Assembly (NCBI GenBank): GCA_025362295.1 | Contig: JANYGX010000007.1 | Coordinates: 106,932-170,931, forward strand | Origin: Sphingomonadales bacterium | Lineage (GTDB): Bacteria > Pseudomonadota > Alphaproteobacteria > Sphingomonadales > Sphingomonadaceae | Direction of reading: 5' to 3' | DNA: 64,000 nt | Shown here: piece by piece, positions 43,844 through 55,040 of the stretch | How positions within the stretch are numbered: the stretch's first letter is position 1 | Layout: the number at the start of each line of letters is the position of its first letter | Notes under the pieces: model-generated | What the model was told of the DNA's origin: nothing | The model's database searches: none | Seen by the model: the letters and a program-made list of their open reading frames with translations, nothing else | Program-made: the position numbers and the translations under genes

Positions 43844-44364
43844 TGTTCACTGTTCGCCCGTTTCATTACGCTGTTATTATTTTTGCCGCCGCGCTCACGG
43901 CCACCACCATCAGCATGCACGTTGGCGTGCGCGCTGACCGCGTCAACGCGCTTGCCAAACAGATAAAATCAGACGCAGCACGCATTCAGCTGCTGAATAC
44001 GGAGCTGGCTTATCTTGCCAGCCCGCAACGCATTCAGGCACTGGTCGGGTCGCACCGACCGGACATGAACACACCCAAAACGGAGCAATATTTGATGTCC
44101 GTTTCGGCCCTGTTGCCGCTGACATCTCAAGAAGCAACCGCATCAACAATGCTTATCGCTATACATGACCCAGTGCAGACCACACAGCCGCACAGAGAGG
44201 TTATTATTCCGGTGGCCAGGCATATCAAGACGCATCAGGCCATGGTTTTAAATGAGCCCGCATCTGAGCCCTTGCTGGTCAAAATATCAGAGACCGATGC
44301 GCCCCGTGCTGTTGCTGGATTGCACCTAAGCGATGGTGCGCTTGCTGCCATGCAGGCACGATGA
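43843..44364 (+). CDS. ftsL: Cell division protein FtsL
   Basis: This small bitopic division protein of 173 residues has one membrane helix (YAVIIFAAALTATTISMHV region, 9-27) followed by a leucine-rich coiled coil (NALAKQIKSDAARIQLLNTELAYL) typical of FtsL, and a longer variable tail. Identification rests on this architecture plus its place between rsmH and ftsI. GGGAG lies 8 nt before ATG 43843. Confidence 0.85.
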   Translation: MFTVRPFHYAVIIFAAALTATTISMHVGVRADRVNALAKQIKSDAARIQLLNTELAYLASPQRIQALVGSHRPDMNTPKTEQYLMSVSALLPLTSQEATASTMLIAIHDPVQTTQPHREVIIPVARHIKTHQAMVLNEPASEPLLVKISETDAPRAVAGLHLSDGALAAMQAR

Positions 44365-44368
44365 GCCA

Positions 44369-46048
44369 ATGAGTCCATCTGTTCTCAGGCAACTTCGCAT
44401 CCGCTTTTCTGGTCAGCGTCATCTGGCACTTGAACAGGGTCGCCAGCGTCTTGTCCTGTTCATGATGATCTTCGTTGGCATAGCGGCAATGCTGTTTATC
44501 AAGCTGGTTGATTTAACATTGATCCGCCCTGTTCAAGCCAAAAGTAAAGCCGTGGCCGTGAAACGACCACTCAGGGCCGATATTGTGGATCATGGCGGTG
44601 TGGTGCTGGCAACATCGCTGAAGGTGCAATCGTTGGCGGCCAATCCACGGTTGATCAAAGATCCCAAGGTGCTGGCGCAAAAGATAGTCGCCATCATGCC
44701 AGGCCTCAATGAGGCGGCTGTGCTCAAGCATTTAACAGGTGGTGGCCGGTTTGTCTGGGTGAAGCGTAAAATTACCCCGCATGATGTCTATGCCCTGAAT
44801 GCTTTGGGCGAGCCAGGTCTGCTTTTTATGCAGGAATACGAACGTATTTATCCCAATGCCATGCTTGCGGCTCATGTGCTTGGCTACACAGATGTTGACG
44901 GCGAAGGCATTGCCGGTGTCGAGGATTTTTTCAATGATCAGCTGGTGACAAAAACACCACAACCCGCAGCGCTGAAACTGACACTCGACAGCCGCGTGCA
45001 ACATGCGCTTGAGGATGAAATCAGCAAGGCGGTTGATCAGTATAAAGCGCTTGGTGGTTTTGGAATTGTCATGGACGTTAACACCGGGGCCATTATGGCG
45101 CTGGCATCGCTACCCACACTCGATCCCAACACACCGGAAAGTGCTGGCGACCAGGCACACTTTAACGCTGTTACCAAAGGTGTTTATGAGCTTGGCTCCT
45201 GCTTCAAGGCCTTTGCCGTAGCGGAGGCCATCGATCAGGGCACGACCACACCTGGCAAGCGCTATGACGCAACCCATCCGCTGCATCTTGCTGGTTTCAG
45301 TATCAATGATTTTCATGCCGAGCGTCGCTGGATGAGCACCACGGATGTTTTTATTCATTCCTCTAATATTGGCACCGCGCAAATTGCCGATGAATTCGGT
45401 ACAGAAAGACAAAAAGAATTTCTGGGCCGACTTGGTATGCTGAAAGCGCCGTCTCTGGAGGTGGCTGAAGTTGGTAAACCCATAATCCCCAATCCATGGG
45501 GGCGACTGGCCACCATGACAGTCGGCTACGGTCATGGTCTGGCGGTTACACCGCTGCAACTGGCATCGGGCATGGCAAGCCTTATCAATGGTGGCTATCT
45601 TGTGCACCCGACCCTCATCGATAAACCGCAGGAGCAAAACCGCGAGCGGGTGATCAGCCAGGCGACCAGTGACACCATGCGTGCACTTTTCCGTCTGGCC
45701 GTAACGCAGGGTACTGGCAGTCACGCGGATGTCGATGGCTACAGGATTGGCGGCAAAACCGGCACGGCAGAAAAACCCAAAGCCGGTGGCTATGCGCACC
45801 ACGCGCTGATCTCAACATTTGCCTCGGCGTTCCCTATGGATGCGCCGCGCTATGTGGTGATCGCAAGTCTCGACGAGCCGCAAGCGGCAGTCGCCACCGG
45901 TGGGTTGGTGGCAGCCCCCATTGTGCATAATGTTATCTTGCGTTCAGCGCCTGCGCTTGGCGTGATGAAATCAACCGCCGATGTCGATGTGTCAGCGCTT
46001 ATGCCGTTTGTTGCACATAAAAAAATAAAGAAACGGGTTGCCGCATGA
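44369..46048 (+). CDS. ftsI: Peptidoglycan D,D-transpeptidase FtsI (PBP3)
   Basis: FtsI is the septal class B penicillin-binding protein. It has 559 residues, a TM segment at about 30-48, a dimerisation domain, and a transpeptidase domain with SxxK as S277-CF-K280, SSN at 331-333 and KTG at 463-465. The usual STFK is SCFK here, within ELGSCFK. ATG 44369 starts 4 nt after ftsL; the stop overlaps murE by 4 nt. Confidence 0.96.
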   Translation: MSPSVLRQLRIRFSGQRHLALEQGRQRLVLFMMIFVGIAAMLFIKLVDLTLIRPVQAKSKAVAVKRPLRADIVDHGGVVLATSLKVQSLAANPRLIKDPKVLAQKIVAIMPGLNEAAVLKHLTGGGRFVWVKRKITPHDVYALNALGEPGLLFMQEYERIYPNAMLAAHVLGYTDVDGEGIAGVEDFFNDQLVTKTPQPAALKLTLDSRVQHALEDEISKAVDQYKALGGFGIVMDVNTGAIMALASLPTLDPNTPESAGDQAHFNAVTKGVYELGSCFKAFAVAEAIDQGTTTPGKRYDATHPLHLAGFSINDFHAERRWMSTTDVFIHSSNIGTAQIADEFGTERQKEFLGRLGMLKAPSLEVAEVGKPIIPNPWGRLATMTVGYGHGLAVTPLQLASGMASLINGGYLVHPTLIDKPQEQNRERVISQATSDTMRALFRLAVTQGTGSHADVDGYRIGGKTGTAEKPKAGGYAHHALISTFASAFPMDAPRYVVIASLDEPQAAVATGGLVAAPIVHNVILRSAPALGVMKSTADVDVSALMPFVAHKKIKKRVAA

Positions 46049-47460
46049 GCCTGCAAACCTTGTTTGGTGACATGGCTATCAAAGGCTTTGCCATAGATAG
46101 CCGACAGGTGAAGCCCGGCTATGTGTTTGCCGCTGTTGCTGGGCACACATTGAACGGGGAAGCCTATATACCGGCAGCCATTCAAAAAGGGGCTGTTGCT
46201 GTTATCGCGTCGCCCGCTGCACAGGTTGAAGGTGTGTTGCACATCAAAAGTGAAACACCACGCCAACTGCTTGCGGCTTGTGTTGCAGAATTTTATCAGT
46301 ATCGTCCAGAGCACTTGGTGGCTGTGACCGGCACCAACGGTAAAACCTCAACCGTTGATATGTGTCGGCAGCTCTGGACATTGCTTGGCATCAAAGCCGC
46401 AAGCATCGGCACACTTGGTATTATGACCGGTGCGACGCGCATCGAGACAGGCATGACAACACCGGATGTGATCACGTTTCACCAAAGTCTTGCCGCCCTT
46501 GCCAAAGACGCTGTAACGGCTGTTGCCTTCGAGGCCTCCTCCCACGCGCTTAATCAATACCGTGTAGACGGTGCGCCTGTCAGGGCAGCGGGCTTTGCTA
46601 ATCTGACACGCGATCATCTGGATTATCATGGTACATTTGAAGATTATTTCGCAGCCAAGGCGCGTATCATTGAGTTGATTGCCAAGGGTGGTGTGCTGGT
46701 CATTAATGCAGATTCACATTATAGTGCGCAACTTCTAGAGCTGGCGCAAAAACAGTCCGTCGAAATCTGGATCATTGGCCACAGCGGCACCGATCTCAAA
46801 ATTACCAACCGTGTTGTGTTGCTGCAAGGCCAGCGCTTGCAATTTATATTTCAGGGTCAATCCCACGATATTGTTTTACCGCTGGTTGGTGCCTTTCAGG
46901 CCGATAATGCCCTGATGGCGGCTGCGCTGGTCATCGCAACCGGCGCTGATGCAAAACGCGTGTTCCAAAGTCTGGCCTTGCTGAAAGGTGTGCCAGGCAG
47001 GCTTGAACTGGCAACAACGACCGCCAACGGTGCAGCGGTTTACGTTGATTATGCCCACAGCCCTGATGGGTTGCGTGCAGCCCTCGATGCCTTGCGACCA
47101 CACACACGCGGCAAGTTGCATGTGGTGTTTGGGTGTGGCGGCGACCGCGATGCTGGCAAGCGGCCGCTGATGGGCAAAATTGCCAGCGAACTTGCGGATT
47201 ATGTTTACGTGACCGATGATAACCCACGCAGCGAAATGCCAGCCAGTATTCGTGCGGCGATCATGACCGCAGCGCCGCACGCTGAAAATATTGGTGACCG
47301 GTTGCGTGCTATCGCGACAGCAATTGATCACGCGTCTGGCGGCGATGTTGTGCTGATTGCCGGCAAGGGGCATGAAAGTGGCCAGATTATCGGCGCTACA
47401 ACTGTGCCATTTGATGATGTTGCTGTTGCAAGATCGCTGGTTCGGGATCACGCCGCATGA
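46045..47460 (+). CDS. murE: UDP-N-acetylmuramoyl-L-alanyl-D-glutamate--2,6-diaminopimelate ligase
   Basis: This ATP-dependent Mur ligase of 471 residues adds meso-diaminopimelate. P-loop: GTNGKTSTVDM near residue 97. The DNPR motif (TDDNPRSEMP, about residue 393) is the diaminopimelate-specific signature, so lysine-type peptidoglycan is excluded. It overlaps both neighbours by 4 nt. Confidence 0.97.
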   Translation: MSLQTLFGDMAIKGFAIDSRQVKPGYVFAAVAGHTLNGEAYIPAAIQKGAVAVIASPAAQVEGVLHIKSETPRQLLAACVAEFYQYRPEHLVAVTGTNGKTSTVDMCRQLWTLLGIKAASIGTLGIMTGATRIETGMTTPDVITFHQSLAALAKDAVTAVAFEASSHALNQYRVDGAPVRAAGFANLTRDHLDYHGTFEDYFAAKARIIELIAKGGVLVINADSHYSAQLLELAQKQSVEIWIIGHSGTDLKITNRVVLLQGQRLQFIFQGQSHDIVLPLVGAFQADNALMAAALVIATGADAKRVFQSLALLKGVPGRLELATTTANGAAVYVDYAHSPDGLRAALDALRPHTRGKLHVVFGCGGDRDAGKRPLMGKIASELADYVYVTDDNPRSEMPASIRAAIMTAAPHAENIGDRLRAIATAIDHASGGDVVLIAGKGHESGQIIGATTVPFDDVAVARSLVRDHAA

Positions 47461-48854
47461 GCGCTTTATGGACAGCGGCTGACATTGCGCACGCAACCAA
47501 CGGGGTTGCCTCCTGTGACTGGCAGGTAAACGGTGTTCATATCGACAGCCGCGACGTTGAGCCCGGATGTTTGTTTGTCGCCTTGAGTGGTGAGGTTTCA
47601 GACGGGCATATGTATCTTGACGCCGCTGTCAAGAATGGTGCGGTTGGCACACTTGTCAGCCAGGCCACGGACCATCCGCATGTGAAGGTCGCAAACACTT
47701 TTGTAGCCTTGCAAAATCTCGCATCAGTTGCACGCCAGAACATGGCGGGTCCAGTGATTGCGGTCACCGGCAGTGTGGGCAAAACCGGTGTGAAGGAGGC
47801 CTTGCGACTGGCGCTTGAGCGCTCGGCACCGGGCCGGGTTCATGCCAGCATCCGCTCGTTCAACAATCATGTGGGTGTGCCGCTGACATTGGCGCGGATG
47901 CCTCGGCATATGCGCTACGCTGTGCTTGAAATGGGCATGAACCACGCTGGTGAACTGACAGTTTTATCGGCACTGGCAAAGCCGGATGTTGCCATCATCA
48001 CCACAGTTGAATCCGCCCATCTTGAATTTTTTCACTCAGAGGACGCCATTGCCGATGCCAAGGCGGAAATATTTTCTGGCCTCAACACCAATGGCACAGC
48101 CATTATCAACGCTGACAACAGACATGCAGAGCGTTTGCTCAAGTCTGCAAAAACTCAGTCCAATGTCGGGCGCATCATCACGTTTGGCCGAGCACAGTCT
48201 GCGGATGTGCGCGCCCTTAATGTCGCGCGCTATGATGGTGGTTCAGCAGTTACAGCGGATATCATGGGTGAGCGGCTTATTTTTAAAATAGCCCAAAGCG
48301 GCGATCATTGGGTGCTGAACAGCCTGGCGGTTCTCGCGGCTGTCAAGGCCGTTGATGCTGATCTTGGTCTTGCTGGACTTGCCCTGGCTGATATGACCGG
48401 TCTTGCCGGACGTGGCCAGCGCCTGCTCGTGCCCACAGCTGATGGCGGCACGGCGCTGTTGCTTGATGAAAGCTATAATGCGAACCCGGCTTCCATGCGC
48501 GCAGCCCTTGCTGTGATTGGTGCGTTTGAGGGGCGTGGCCGACGGCGTATTGCCATACTGGCTGACATGAAAGAGCTTGGCGAGAGCTCAGCCCAGCTTC
48601 ATCTCAACCTTGCTGATGATATAAAAGCCGCTGACATAGACACACTGTTTTTGGTTGGCAATGAGATGAAAGCTTTGGCAGACACGCTGTCCCGCAATGT
48701 GCGGGTGACGCATATGGTGCAGGCGAATGTGGTCATCGATCTTGTGCGCGCGGATCTCCGGCATGATGATATTGTTCTGGTCAAGGGTTCAAATTCCATG
48801 GGCCTTGGTGCGGTGGTCAAAAGCTTACTCAAGCCAGCAGCAAAGGCGGCCTGA
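47457..48854 (+). CDS. murF: UDP-N-acetylmuramoyl-tripeptide--D-alanyl-D-alanine ligase
   Basis: MurF adds D-Ala-D-Ala to complete the pentapeptide precursor. The 465 residues contain [12 protein letters not shown] (P-loop near 104), [21 protein letters not shown] and [15 protein letters not shown], all family marks. Its stop shares one base with the mraY start. Confidence 0.97.
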   Translation: MSALWTAADIAHATNGVASCDWQVNGVHIDSRDVEPGCLFVALSGEVSDGHMYLDAAVKNGAVGTLVSQATDHPHVKVANTFVALQNLASVARQNMAGPVIAVTGSVGKTGVKEALRLALERSAPGRVHASIRSFNNHVGVPLTLARMPRHMRYAVLEMGMNHAGELTVLSALAKPDVAIITTVESAHLEFFHSEDAIADAKAEIFSGLNTNGTAIINADNRHAERLLKSAKTQSNVGRIITFGRAQSADVRALNVARYDGGSAVTADIMGERLIFKIAQSGDHWVLNSLAVLAAVKAVDADLGLAGLALADMTGLAGRGQRLLVPTADGGTALLLDESYNANPASMRAALAVIGAFEGRGRRRIAILADMKELGESSAQLHLNLADDIKAADIDTLFLVGNEMKALADTLSRNVRVTHMVQANVVIDLVRADLRHDDIVLVKGSNSMGLGAVVKSLLKPAAKAA

Positions 48855-49939
48855 TGTTGTATTTTTTATCTGCCCTATCGCATCATGCCGGTTTTCTGAA
48901 TGTTTTTCGTTATTTGTCTTTCCGCACCATTGGCGCGGTGGCCACAGCCTTGGTGATTTGTCTCGTGATAGGCCCGCGCTTTATTGTCTGGCTCAAAGCC
49001 AAACAAGGCAAAGGCCAACCGATCCGCGAAGATGGGCCGGAGTCGCACCTGCTCTCCAAAAAAGGTACGCCCACGATGGGCGGTTTGCTGATCTTGTTGT
49101 CGCTCACCATAACAACCTTGCTGTGGGCAAATCTTGCCAGTCCGTTTGTGTGGATATGTCTGGTGGTAACACTTGGCTTTGGCGTGATCGGTTTTCTTGA
49201 TGATTACCACAAGGTGACAAAATCTTCTGCCAAGGGGCTATCCGGCAAAACACGGTTGTTGCTGGAGTTTGTGATCGCAGCGGTTGCTGTCTGGCAGATC
49301 GGTCACCTCACGCACCCGATTATCAAGCTGCCCTTTTTGAAGGATGTGTATATCAATCTTGGCTATCTCTATGGTTCGCTGTATGTGGCCTTTGGTGCAC
49401 TGGTGATTGTCGGGGCTGGTAATGCGGTTAATCTGACCGATGGTCTTGACGGGCTTGCCACCATGCCGGTGATTATCGCAGCGGCAGCCTTTGCCGTGTT
49501 TGCTTATGTTGCCGGCAACATCAAGTTTTCCAGCTACCTTCATATATTTTATGTGCGCGATGCCGGTGAGCTCACAGTATTCTGCGGTGCCTTGATTGGC
49601 GCGTGCCTTGGCTTTTTATGGTTCAATGCCCCGCCGGCACGGGTGTTTATGGGCGATACCGGTTCGCTTGCCTTGGGCGGTGCGCTCGGATCGGTGGCTG
49701 TGACGGTCAAGCAGGAATTTGTTTTGGCACTGGTTGGTGGGTTGTTTGTTGTCGAGGCGCTGTCTGTCATCATTCAGGTTGGCTATTTCAAACGCACGGG
49801 CAAGCGCGTATTCTTGATGGCGCCAATCCATCATCACTTCGAGAAAAAAGGCTGGGCCGAACCAACCATTGTTATCCGGTTCTGGATTGTCGCCATCATG
49901 CTTGCCCTGTTTGGCCTTGCAACGCTGAAACTGCGGTGA
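48854..49939 (+). CDS. mraY: Phospho-N-acetylmuramoyl-pentapeptide transferase
   Basis: MraY makes lipid I on undecaprenyl phosphate at the inner membrane. It has 361 residues with about ten membrane segments. Signatures are [19 protein letters not shown] (the DD metal/nucleotide motif), [13 protein letters not shown] and [13 protein letters not shown]. murD begins 7 nt downstream. Confidence 0.97.
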   Translation: MLYFLSALSHHAGFLNVFRYLSFRTIGAVATALVICLVIGPRFIVWLKAKQGKGQPIREDGPESHLLSKKGTPTMGGLLILLSLTITTLLWANLASPFVWICLVVTLGFGVIGFLDDYHKVTKSSAKGLSGKTRLLLEFVIAAVAVWQIGHLTHPIIKLPFLKDVYINLGYLYGSLYVAFGALVIVGAGNAVNLTDGLDGLATMPVIIAAAAFAVFAYVAGNIKFSSYLHIFYVRDAGELTVFCGALIGACLGFLWFNAPPARVFMGDTGSLALGGALGSVAVTVKQEFVLALVGGLFVVEALSVIIQVGYFKRTGKRVFLMAPIHHHFEKKGWAEPTIVIRFWIVAIMLALFGLATLKLR

Positions 49940-49946
49940 TCATGTC

Positions 49947-51254
49947 ATGATAACAGCCAGTGTATACAAGGGAAAAAAGATCGCTGTTTTTGGTTTGGCA
50001 CGTACCGGATTAAGCGCCGCCAAAGCCCTGTTGGCATCCGGTGCACAGGTGCTGGCATGGGACGATAATGCCGTGATGTGTGATGTGGCACATGCCGCCA
50101 GCGTGCCCGTTGTCAATCTCTACACGGCGGACTGGTCAACACTTGATGGCTTTGTGCTGGCGCCCGGCGTGCCGCTGACCCACCCCGTGCCGCATCCTCT
50201 GGTGGTGATGGCACGTGAAAAGAGGTGCCCGATATTTTGTGACATCGAAATATTTGCGCAAGCGCGCAGCGAACTGCCAGCTCATAAAGTCATAGCTGTC
50301 ACTGGCACCAATGGCAAAAGCACCACCACGGCGCTCATTCATTACATTCTCAAATCTGCCGGTGTTCCAACACTTATGGGCGGCAATATCGGCCTTCCCA
50401 TTCTTGATCAAAATCCGTTGCCCGAAGGCGGGGTCTACGTGCTGGAACTCTCGTCGTTCCAGATTGATCTGACACAGAGTCTTGCTGCCGATGTTGCTGT
50501 GCTGCTGAACATAACACCAGATCATCTCGATCGGCACGGCGACATGGCCGGTTATGTGTCTGCGAAAGCCCGATTGTTTGATATGCAAAAAACAAGCGGT
50601 GTGGCCGTGATCGGCCGTGATGAATATTGCCAGCGTGTGGCGCAAAATGCTGGCGCAAAAATCATTCGATTGTCAGCGCACGATGCTGATGTGCAAAACA
50701 ATCAGGCACAGTGGCCGACCTTGCAAGGGCCGCACAATGCTGAAAATGCCGCAGCAGCCATCATAGCCTGTTGTGCCGTCGGCGTTGCAATGAGCGATAT
50801 ACTTTCGGCTCTGAAAACCTATCCCGGCCTGCCGCACCGTATGGAGCGCGTTGCAACGGTGAACGGTGTGCTTTATATCAACGATTCAAAAGCCACCAAT
50901 CCAGACTCTACTGCACCAGCACTTGCTGCCTACCCGCATATTCACTGGATCGTCGGCGGCAAGCGGAAGTGCGATGATCTGGGTGTCTGTTTTCCACAGC
51001 TTGACCATGTGCGCGCGGCCTATCTGATTGGGTCATCTGAAATCACGTTTGATACGCTGTTATCCCCGCACATTCGTACCCTCAAATGCGGCACCCTTGC
51101 AGGCGCCGTCGCAGCCGCTTCACATTCGGCTCAAAAAGGCGAGGTCGTGTTGTTGTCTCCGGCTGCTGCAAGTCAGGACCAGTTCAGGGATTATGAAGAG
51201 CGTGGAGATGTTTTTCGCGCTCTCGTTCGTGCCCTGGAAGGGGTCCGCACATGA
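49947..51254 (+). CDS. murD: UDP-N-acetylmuramoyl-L-alanine--D-glutamate ligase
   Basis: MurD adds D-glutamate to UDP-MurNAc-L-Ala. The 435 residues hold an N-terminal Rossmann-like domain (KIAVFGLARTGLSAAKAL), the P-loop GTNGKSTTTALI, LELSSFQID, NITPDHLDRHG and INDSKATNPDS. The stop overlaps ftsW by 4 nt. Confidence 0.97.
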   Translation: MITASVYKGKKIAVFGLARTGLSAAKALLASGAQVLAWDDNAVMCDVAHAASVPVVNLYTADWSTLDGFVLAPGVPLTHPVPHPLVVMAREKRCPIFCDIEIFAQARSELPAHKVIAVTGTNGKSTTTALIHYILKSAGVPTLMGGNIGLPILDQNPLPEGGVYVLELSSFQIDLTQSLAADVAVLLNITPDHLDRHGDMAGYVSAKARLFDMQKTSGVAVIGRDEYCQRVAQNAGAKIIRLSAHDADVQNNQAQWPTLQGPHNAENAAAAIIACCAVGVAMSDILSALKTYPGLPHRMERVATVNGVLYINDSKATNPDSTAPALAAYPHIHWIVGGKRKCDDLGVCFPQLDHVRAAYLIGSSEITFDTLLSPHIRTLKCGTLAGAVAAASHSAQKGEVVLLSPAAASQDQFRDYEERGDVFRALVRALEGVRT

Positions 51255-52453
51255 CCCCTTTTGCACGTTCCAACGGTGGGTCTGTCAGTCGCTGGTTCTG
51301 GACCGTTGACCGGCTGCTGCTGACCATGCTGATGCTATTGATTGCCGTTGGTCTGGTGTTTGTGCTGGTGGCCTCTGGCCCGCAAGCCCAGCGTCTTGCG
51401 CATTCCCGCCATGCAACACTCAGTCCCTTGCATTTCTTCAATCGTCAGCTTGTTTTTGCTGTCGTGGGGACACTGGTGATGATTGGCGTGTCGTTTCTGT
51501 CGCGCATTACCGTGCGCCGATTGTGCGCCGTTGCCTTGCCAATTGTGTTGCTGGCGACGATTGCGACATTGTTTCTGGGTGTGGATACCAAGGGTGCCAC
51601 GCGCTGGATTCCAGTGTTTGGCATTGATTTGCAACCCTCTGAATTTCTGAAACCTTGTCTTGCAGTGGTTACTGCATGGATTCTGGCAGCGCGTTATGAT
51701 GATCCGAACGCGCCTGTTTACACGGTATCCTTTGGCTTAACGACGATTGTTGCCATCATTTTGATCAAGCAGCCGGATTTTGGCCAGACAGCTCTGGTGT
51801 TGACCATATGGCTTGCACAAGCCGTGATTGCCGGCTTGCCACTTGCAACGGTTGGTTTAGCCGCCGGTGGTGGCTTTGCCGGGTTGGTCATTGCCTATTT
51901 TACAGTGCCGCACGTTGCGCACCGCATAAACGGATTTCTCAGCCCCAGCAGCACAGACACATATCAGGTGACCAAAGCGCTGGAAGCGTTCCGCACCGGC
52001 GGCCTCATGGGTGTCGGGCCTGCCGAAGGTGAAGTGAAGTGGCTGATCCCCGATGCGCACACCGATTATATTTTTGCTGTTGCGGGGGAAGAGTTTGGTT
52101 TGCTGGCCTGTGCCGCTTTGGCATTGCTCTATCTTGCCATTGTATTGCGCTCGGCCAAACAACAGCTGGATGAAGATGATCCATTTGTATTCCTAGCCAC
52201 CGTTGGTCTGCTGGTGCAGTTTGGTGTGCAAGCCTTTATAAACATGGGCGTGAATGTCGCTTTGTTGCCTTCAAAGGGTATGACCTTGCCGTTTGTCAGC
52301 TATGGTGGATCGTCTATGCTCGCCATGGCGCTCACCATGGGTATGGTGCTGGCATTGTCACGGCGTAATCGTTTCATGCGCGGCCGCATTGCCGGGCACA
52401 AGTCCGGCGGCATAAATGCCGTCCGAGTAGACAGACGGAGTATGGACAGATGA
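51251..52453 (+). CDS. ftsW: Septal peptidoglycan polymerase FtsW (SEDS)
   Basis: FtsW is the SEDS-family glycosyltransferase that works with FtsI at the septum. The 400-residue protein has about ten membrane segments and the family blocks GATRWI, QPSEFLK, PDFGQTALV, AHTDYIFAVAGEEFG and LPFVSYGGSSMLA. It overlaps murD and murG by 4 nt each. Confidence 0.96.
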   Translation: MTPFARSNGGSVSRWFWTVDRLLLTMLMLLIAVGLVFVLVASGPQAQRLAHSRHATLSPLHFFNRQLVFAVVGTLVMIGVSFLSRITVRRLCAVALPIVLLATIATLFLGVDTKGATRWIPVFGIDLQPSEFLKPCLAVVTAWILAARYDDPNAPVYTVSFGLTTIVAIILIKQPDFGQTALVLTIWLAQAVIAGLPLATVGLAAGGGFAGLVIAYFTVPHVAHRINGFLSPSSTDTYQVTKALEAFRTGGLMGVGPAEGEVKWLIPDAHTDYIFAVAGEEFGLLACAALALLYLAIVLRSAKQQLDEDDPFVFLATVGLLVQFGVQAFINMGVNVALLPSKGMTLPFVSYGGSSMLAMALTMGMVLALSRRNRFMRGRIAGHKSGGINAVRVDRRSMDR

Positions 52454-53547
52454 GTGGGTCGCGTCATATTATTTTAGCAGCCGGCGGCACAGGTGGGCAT
52501 GTGGTGCCAGCCCATGCACTGGGGGAAGCCTTGCAAGTGCACGGTTTTGATGTGTCGCTGATCACAGATTCGCGCGGCATGGCCTATCCAGCCTTGTTTG
52601 AGACAATACCCCGCCACGTGATTCCAGCAGCAACACTGACAATAAAAAAACCAGGCACCTGGATTGTCGGTTTGCGCACATTGTTTGAAGGCCGGAATGC
52701 CGCTGAGCGGTTGATGGAACGATACACCCCGGCTGTCGTGGTGGGCTTTGGTGGCTACCCGAGCCTCCCAGCCATGTGGGCCGCCGTGCGGCTGAAAGTG
52801 CCGACTGTCATTCATGAACAGAACGCAGTGCTTGGCCGTTCCAACCGATGGCTGGCCTCCAGCGTCAATGCCGTGGCAACATCGTTTGCGATCACTGAAA
52901 AAATGCCCCGCCATCACAAGGCGGTAATTCATGTCACGGGCAATCCGGTGCGTGCCAACATTCTTGCACTTCGGGGTGAACCCTATCCCGAGCTTGATGA
53001 GGACAGTATTTTTCGGGTGCTGGTGCTTGGTGGCAGCCAGGGTGCAACAATTTTATCTGATGTTGTGCCCGCTGCCCTTTCAATTTTACCCACCAGCCTG
53101 AAGCGCCGCCTGCAGGTGACACAGCAATGCCGCGCGGCAGACATGGATGCCGTGCGCAAACGCTATCAAGATGAAAACATAGCCGCAGATCTGTTCACCT
53201 ACATCGAGGACATGGCAAGCCAGCTGCGCTTTGCCCATCTGGTGATTGCGCGTGCTGGTGCATCGACGCTGGCTGAACTCACAGCTGTCGGTCGGCCGGC
53301 GATTTTTGTACCACTGCCGGGTGCGAAGGATAACCATCAGGCCTATAACACCCGCGAGATGGTCGAACATGGCGGCGCACGGATGATTTTGCAGCGCAAC
53401 TTCACACCCGCTGAACTCGCCAAACAGATACAAAAAATGGCGCTGACCCCGCAAGCCCTTGGCAATGCGGCAGCGCTTGCCAAGGACTGCGGCCGACCAG
53501 GGGCTGTGCACGATCTTGTGGCGTTGGTGGAAGGGCTGGTTCGATGA
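52450..53547 (+). CDS. murG: Lipid II synthase (GlcNAc transferase) MurG
   Basis: MurG transfers GlcNAc to lipid I on the cytoplasmic membrane face. The 365 residues have the GT-B G-loops [16 protein letters not shown] and [23 protein letters not shown], and the UDP-GlcNAc site [24 protein letters not shown]. It overlaps ftsW and murC by 4 nt. Confidence 0.97.
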   Translation: MSGSRHIILAAGGTGGHVVPAHALGEALQVHGFDVSLITDSRGMAYPALFETIPRHVIPAATLTIKKPGTWIVGLRTLFEGRNAAERLMERYTPAVVVGFGGYPSLPAMWAAVRLKVPTVIHEQNAVLGRSNRWLASSVNAVATSFAITEKMPRHHKAVIHVTGNPVRANILALRGEPYPELDEDSIFRVLVLGGSQGATILSDVVPAALSILPTSLKRRLQVTQQCRAADMDAVRKRYQDENIAADLFTYIEDMASQLRFAHLVIARAGASTLAELTAVGRPAIFVPLPGAKDNHQAYNTREMVEHGGARMILQRNFTPAELAKQIQKMALTPQALGNAAALAKDCGRPGAVHDLVALVEGLVR

Positions 53548-54950
53548 AAACATTGCGTGGGGATATTGGCATCATTCATTTTGTCGGCATTGGCGGCATT
53601 GGTATGTCGGGCATTGCGGAGGTTATGAAAGTGCTCGGCTATAGGGTTCAAGGATCGGATGTGGCCGAAGGCTACACCATTGCACGGTTGCGCGAGCAAG
53701 GCATTCCGGTGGCCATTGGCCACACAGCGGCAAACCTTGGTGATGCAGCGGTTGTCGTCACGTCAACGGCCATCAAGGGCGACAATCCGGAAGTGGAACT
53801 GGCACGGGAAAAGCATATTCCGATTGTCCGGCGGGCTGACATGCTGGCGGAACTGATGCGGCTGAAATCAACCATTGCAGTGGCGGGCACGCACGGCAAA
53901 ACCACCACCACATCGCTGGTTGCTGCCATTCTCGACAAGGCGGGGAAGGACCCCACCGTTATCAATGGCGGCATTATCAACGCCTACGGCACCAACGCGC
54001 GGCTTGGTCTTGGTGACTGGATGGTGGTCGAGGCGGATGAGTCCGATGGATCGTTTCTTAAACTGCCAGCCACAATGGCAATTGTGACGAATATGGACCC
54101 TGAGCATCTGGATCACTACGGCGATTTTGACGCTGTCAGAAAAGCCTATCATGATTTTGTCGAGCGTGTACCATTTTATGGTGCGGCGTTTTTGTGCCTT
54201 GATCACCCGGAAGTGCAAGCGCTGGTGCAAAAAGTGACAGACCGCCGTGTGGTCACCTATGGCTTTAACCCGCAGGCGGATGTGCGCATTCTGAATGTAC
54301 AACCGGTGCCCGGCGGTAACCAGTTTTGCATCGAAGTTTATGATCGGCGCACCAGTAGATCGCGCACCATCAGCGAGATTATGCTGGCGATGCCAGGCCG
54401 GCACAATGTGCAGAATGCCTGCTCAGCGGTTGCTGTGGCCGTTGAGCTTGGCCTTGATGATGCTGCCATTCGCGATGCGCTGAAGGATTTTGCCGGCGTC
54501 AAGCGCCGTTTCACCAAAACCGGTGAAACCAAAGGTGTGACGGTGATTGATGATTACGGCCATCACCCGATTGAGATTAAAGCTGTGCTGGCGGCCGCCC
54601 GCGAGGGCGCGCAAGGCAAGGTGATTGCTGTCGTGCAACCGCACCGCTATTCACGACTGCACGATTTGATGAGCGAGTTTGCCACCTGCTTTAACGATGC
54701 GGATGCGGTGATTGTGGCACCGGTTTATGCTGCAGGCGAAGCCCCCATCGAAGGCGCCAGCCGCGATGTGCTGGCCGAGCGCATTCGCGCCAGTGGCCAC
54801 CGTCAGGTGCAGGTGCTCGACCGCGCTGAAGATCTTGCCATGTTGCTCGCACCCTTGGTGCAGGCCAACGATATGGTAATTTGTCTTGGTGCAGGCGATA
54901 TCACCAAATGGGCAGCGGCCTTGCCAGCGCAGCTGGAGAAGGTGCTGTGA
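53544..54950 (+). CDS. murC: UDP-N-acetylmuramate--L-alanine ligase
   Basis: MurC adds the first amino acid of the stem peptide. The 468 residues contain [17 protein letters not shown], the P-loop [30 protein letters not shown] and [10 protein letters not shown]. It is followed by the longest gap within the early part of the cluster (90 nt). Confidence 0.97.
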   Translation: MKTLRGDIGIIHFVGIGGIGMSGIAEVMKVLGYRVQGSDVAEGYTIARLREQGIPVAIGHTAANLGDAAVVVTSTAIKGDNPEVELAREKHIPIVRRADMLAELMRLKSTIAVAGTHGKTTTTSLVAAILDKAGKDPTVINGGIINAYGTNARLGLGDWMVVEADESDGSFLKLPATMAIVTNMDPEHLDHYGDFDAVRKAYHDFVERVPFYGAAFLCLDHPEVQALVQKVTDRRVVTYGFNPQADVRILNVQPVPGGNQFCIEVYDRRTSRSRTISEIMLAMPGRHNVQNACSAVAVAVELGLDDAAIRDALKDFAGVKRRFTKTGETKGVTVIDDYGHHPIEIKAVLAAAREGAQGKVIAVVQPHRYSRLHDLMSEFATCFNDADAVIVAPVYAAGEAPIEGASRDVLAERIRASGHRQVQVLDRAEDLAMLLAPLVQANDMVICLGAGDITKWAAALPAQLEKVL

Positions 54951-54975
54951 TGAGATGCGTGCATGGTATCTTTTC

Positions 54976-54999
54976 TCTTCTTGCAGAAGAACGTTTTTT
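54976..54999 (+). other. Short hairpin plus T6 in the murC-murB gap
   Basis: TCTTCT-TGC-AGAAGA (54976-54990), then ACG and six T. The stem is AT-rich and weak, so at most it is a partial terminator or pause site; otherwise the 90-nt gap holds only the distal murB ribosome region (GGAT 7 nt before the ATG). Confidence 0.3.
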
Positions 55000-55040
55000 A
55001 ATTCTCCCCTGCAAGTGGCGGAGGCTCTGGATGTGATCTC

